From: Pyricularia pennisetigena
Taxonomy: Eukaryota > Ascomycota > Sordariomycetes > Magnaporthales > Pyriculariaceae
Reading direction: 5' to 3'
Assembly: GCF_004337985.1 (NCBI RefSeq)
Contig: NW_021940926.1
Span: forward strand, 1-64,000
DNA length: 64,000 nt
In this document: piece after piece, positions 61,589 to 64,000 of the stretch
Position numbering within the stretch: position 1 is the first letter of the stretch
Layout: the number at the start of each line of letters is the position of its first letter
The notes under the pieces: generated by a model
What the model saw: the letters and a program-made list of their open reading frames with translations, nothing else
Told to the model about the DNA's origin: nothing
Database searches by the model: none
Position numbers and translations under genes: made by a program

Positions 61589-61619
<31 letters not shown>
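59880..61619 (+). mobile_element. Non-autonomous LINE derivative (5' end fused to RNase H part)
   Basis: The first 170 or so bases match the 5' end of LINE copy 3 (CATTCATGGGTCAGACCCAC through the ORF1 start). The sequence then jumps to a diverged RNase H / CCHC region and ends in a longer (CTA)n tail at 61588-61619. Endonuclease and RT are absent, so it would depend on another LINE. No target duplication recognised. Confidence 0.85.
59983..61224 (+). pseudogene. ORF1 start fused in frame to LINE RNase H, one stop
   Basis: The ATG at 59983 begins with the same residues as LINE ORF1 (MASPEVSNRRARPQSTPQ). It then runs in frame into ILRDAGLPSAKVAMEHHRL, RNase H motifs (VFSDGSEQ, VFDAETVGALRGLE, YVDSASVIWGL, CPGHEGIEGNGKADRLADEG) and a final CPWCDNSTAPDHLVHC knuckle. 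TAA at 60478-60480 interrupts at a position where copy 3 has Tyr (GYGWAAF). Otherwise the frame is open for about 410 codons. The RNase H part differs clearly from copies 2 and 3, so it comes from another LINE lineage. Confidence 0.8.
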
Positions 61620-61624
61620 GCCAA

Positions 61625-62197
61625 ATGCTACCACCAAATGAAACAAACAATCAAAGTTCGCGTCCGAAGCGCCGCCCTCCCCCGCTGGCAAACATTTTAA
61701 TATCCCTACCCCGCCAGGCTTCGGTATCGTGGCATCGTGTCCGGCTACGTGAGGAACTGGCCGAGCGCTGTGCCGCTGTTACATCGATTTCACGATTGAG
61801 CGAGACGGCCGATATCGTTCTTACGATCAGTAAAGCGCGGTTTGACGGACACCCATTTCAAGGTCACATGCTTACTGCGGTGCCCGTAAGTGTACTGCTG
61901 TATATGGTGGTTAAATTCAGCCTGCGGTGGATTTTTTATTCTATCGTGGCATTTGCGTGCGGTGCGAGGGGACAAAAATTAAAAGACGTTAGGGAGGTTA
62001 TCAACCCTGGGAAGACTGGCAAGGTCGATGAGGTTGCAGGGCGGCGTGGGTTAGATCCGCGGATTTGCAGGAGTTGGGCAACGAGGGTGAAGGCCTTTGG
62101 CCTTTGCTTCTTTGATAAACGAGGGAGCCTTTTGATTCGGCCTATGATTACGGAGTTCCGTCGCTGCAATATGTCGGCGCTGACTCAATTAACGTAA
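61625..62197 (+). CDS. Small conserved fungal protein of unknown function
   Basis: 190 aa from ATG 61625, only 5 bp after the LINE tail. A basic, Pro-rich start is followed by ILISLPRQASVSWHRVRLRE, ELAERCAAV, SRLSETADIVLTISKARFDG, VLLYMVVKFSLRWIFY and KLKDVREVINPGKTGKVDEV. This order (SW-R-RL-EEL, LSET-D--------R-DG, Y---K---RW-FY, VREV-NP-K---DEVA) matches a small family of uncharacterised ascomycete proteins as I remember it. The final 40 or so residues look less typical, so the true end may involve an intron or frameshift. The LINE insertion may have replaced its promoter. Confidence 0.55.
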   Translation: MLPPNETNNQSSRPKRRPPPLANILISLPRQASVSWHRVRLREELAERCAAVTSISRLSETADIVLTISKARFDGHPFQGHMLTAVPVSVLLYMVVKFSLRWIFYSIVAFACGARGQKLKDVREVINPGKTGKVDEVAGRRGLDPRICRSWATRVKAFGLCFFDKRGSLLIRPMITEFRRCNMSALTQLT

Positions 62198-64000
62198 TTG
62201 GACGTTCCGAACCAAGCGAAATTCGATAGTATTCGTATTGAACTGGTAACTCTGCCTTACCAGCCTTCTATATATCTCTTTCCAAGTATCTCTGCCTGTA
62301 AGTAGCTAATACATTCCCGAACGTAGTTTTGTTTTAGTCGTTAACAAATTAGCATTGCTATCCACATGTTTTAGAGACCTCAGGCCGCCTCCTACATGGT
62401 GTTGTGGTGTGAGGTATAGTGTCATTGTTCCCCATTGTCGTTAATGAGTGTAGCCGGAGACTTTGACCCGTTCATAGTAGGGAGGGTGGCCACTGCAGAG
62501 GTGCAGGAAACTGAGGATGGGAAATCCCTTCTGCAGTTGACAGCTTGATGTCATTAGCATGCTGGACACCCATTGCGCAACTACCACTTTTGGGTCAAAA
62601 TATCTTCTACAAATCTAGAACAGAAGACCTTTAAACCAACCTTAAGATCTAAAGTTAAATGCTGCGTTGATTGGGACTGAGGAGGCGGCGTCAAAAGAAT
62701 GTTGGCACAACTGAAAAAAAGGCCTAGGTTGCAAAGCGCCAAGGTTAATTCGTTGACTTAATTAGAACATATGCTAGCGAATTGAATCGGGCCTTTCCGC
62801 GACATAAACGCAGTTTCCCCGCGCGCCAATATATTTTGCTCAAATGCAACCAACACTTGCGCATTTTTCATTGGTTCCTTACATTTACTATCTCTACATG
62901 CCAAAGCTCTCACTTTACACACTATCACATAGAATAACAGCACCAGGAACCAGCCAGACTAATGGAAAGATCAACAAGAAGACTGAAGGAGCCAAGAAGA
63001 ACACGAGAGGTGCTTGTAATCAGGAGGGGAGACCATAGATAGGGCCAAGGACACATTGCGAGATATTGGTCGTCTGATCTAAGCATTCGCAGCGCCATTG
63101 AGGATTGGGCCATCGCCTATGAGATGTAACTTTTCAGGTCGTAAAAGCCAACAAGATTTGAATGCTACTCCCAGATTAACTATTTTCAGAATACACGAGA
63201 GTCAAGTCTTGGGATCCGGTGCTTACCCCTCGATACAGAAGCAAGTTCAATTGCGTTCCCAGTGTAGGAATTAGACTAACTCAGGAATTGGATGGAGCTT
63301 TCGAAACAGCTCTAGGCACGTACAATGCACCCACATTTATCACCCGGCAACGGTCCTGGCCCCTTTGTAACCATCGTTACATCGTTCGAGTCCGTACGAT
63401 GAAATGGCAGTCTTGGCATTAATCTAACACCAATATGACGAAAACGACGCAGCACCTTTATCGGGTGCAATTTGCAATGTACAGCTCTCAGTCACTGCCC
63501 CGCCCATGCGAACAGTGACCAATCAATAGGACCGGCCTGAAGTGAGGGTGAGCAGCCTCCACAGGCCCTGATATAATTCGTGGATGATTAGGACGAGGTG
63601 CATGCCTGGAACGCTTGCGCTTGTGCAGGGCGGCCTTCATTTTCTAATCCTCACATTACCGCATATTAATCACGGGTGCTAAATATATAATTAATTGCCG
63701 TAATTTTCATTTGAATGTCTAGTGCGCCGGATATCCCCTTTTTGCGTTAATTAACGCGTATTGGATAAAATATGCACCTGATTTCTTTTTTTTAAAATCA
63801 AAGGTTAAGAAAAGCGACACCGCATACCGTGGCACAATTCGCATAATTTCGAACACTAAGAGTTCAATGAAATTAACGTTGGGCTCCACATCTCCGACCC
63901 CCCTAAAGTCCGGCCCCTAAAAATATCTACTCAGCCACGTCAACCCTTTGTTTTATTTTATAAATATCTAGACGAATTTTTCACTTTAGAACTTGCATTT
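62198..64000. other. No gene supported
   Basis: Short frames only (62844-63038, 63219-63422), without domains. Composition becomes AT-rich after 63650. A 15-base match to the gypsy purine tract/LTR start lies inverted near 63643-63658 but does not extend. Confidence 0.4.

Noticed and set aside
63643..63658. Inverted match to the gypsy purine tract and LTR start
   Set aside because: The match is about 15 bases and does not extend into LTR sequence; too short to call an LTR remnant.
1..64000. CRISPR arrays, operons, rRNA, phage features
   Set aside because: No regularly spaced direct repeats, no rRNA similarity, and spliced eukaryotic genes throughout.

Overview
The window looks like chromosomal DNA of a filamentous ascomycete (Pezizomycotina, probably a Sordariomycete). 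Genes have short 45-100 bp introns with GTAAGT/GTATGT-type donors and CTAAC/CTGAC branch points. The recognisable families are fungal: PTH11-like rhodopsin-domain receptor, Clr5 domain, Zn2Cys6 and bZIP regulators, fungal PD-(D/E)XK and APH-type phosphotransferase. The mobile elements are a Tad-type LINE and a Ty3/gypsy chromovirus. There are no operons, tRNA, rRNA or CRISPR. I cannot fix the species.

Layout. 1-2.3 kb: a membrane receptor and a Clr5-domain gene. 3.35-6.8 kb and 11.8-14.7 kb: two direct duplications, each split by an assembly gap (N at 5070; Ns 13008-13444). In both the end of the left contig equals the start of the right contig, so they are probably unmerged overlaps. 6.8-8.2 kb: a regulator joining a bZIP basic region to a Zn2Cys6 cluster. 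14-26 kb: sparse genes (Zn2Cys6, PD-(D/E)XK, a small two-exon gene, APH-type kinase) among decayed repeats and transposase relics. 27.0-29.8 kb: a TIR-bounded element with two intact intron-containing genes (a MADS-box-like protein and a coiled-coil protein) and no visible transposase.

29.9-45.4 kb is a LINE nest. A deleted copy and an ORF2-intact copy lie on the minus strand, followed 5 kb later by a plus-strand copy with a perfect 10-bp target duplication. The two ORF2 translations are identical, so these copies are young. The minus-strand insertion ends inside an unknown reading frame. 45.4-53 kb is AT-rich and repeat-rich, with solo LTRs of two related families, a small secreted protein and a larger secreted nucleoside-hydrolase-like protein. 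53.3-59.4 kb is a gypsy chromovirus with intact gag and pol, a textbook -1 frameshift cassette between them, and an 11-nt self-priming PBS. Its two LTRs disagree in U3 but agree in R-U5. 59.6-62.2 kb holds a solo LTR, a LINE derivative reduced to an RNase H ORF, and a small conserved fungal gene.

Older copies carry C-to-T and G-to-A changes, often as nonsense codons, as expected of repeat-induced point mutation (RIP). The LINE pair and the gypsy internal region look free of it. This suggests the locus collected elements both while RIP acted and after it weakened.
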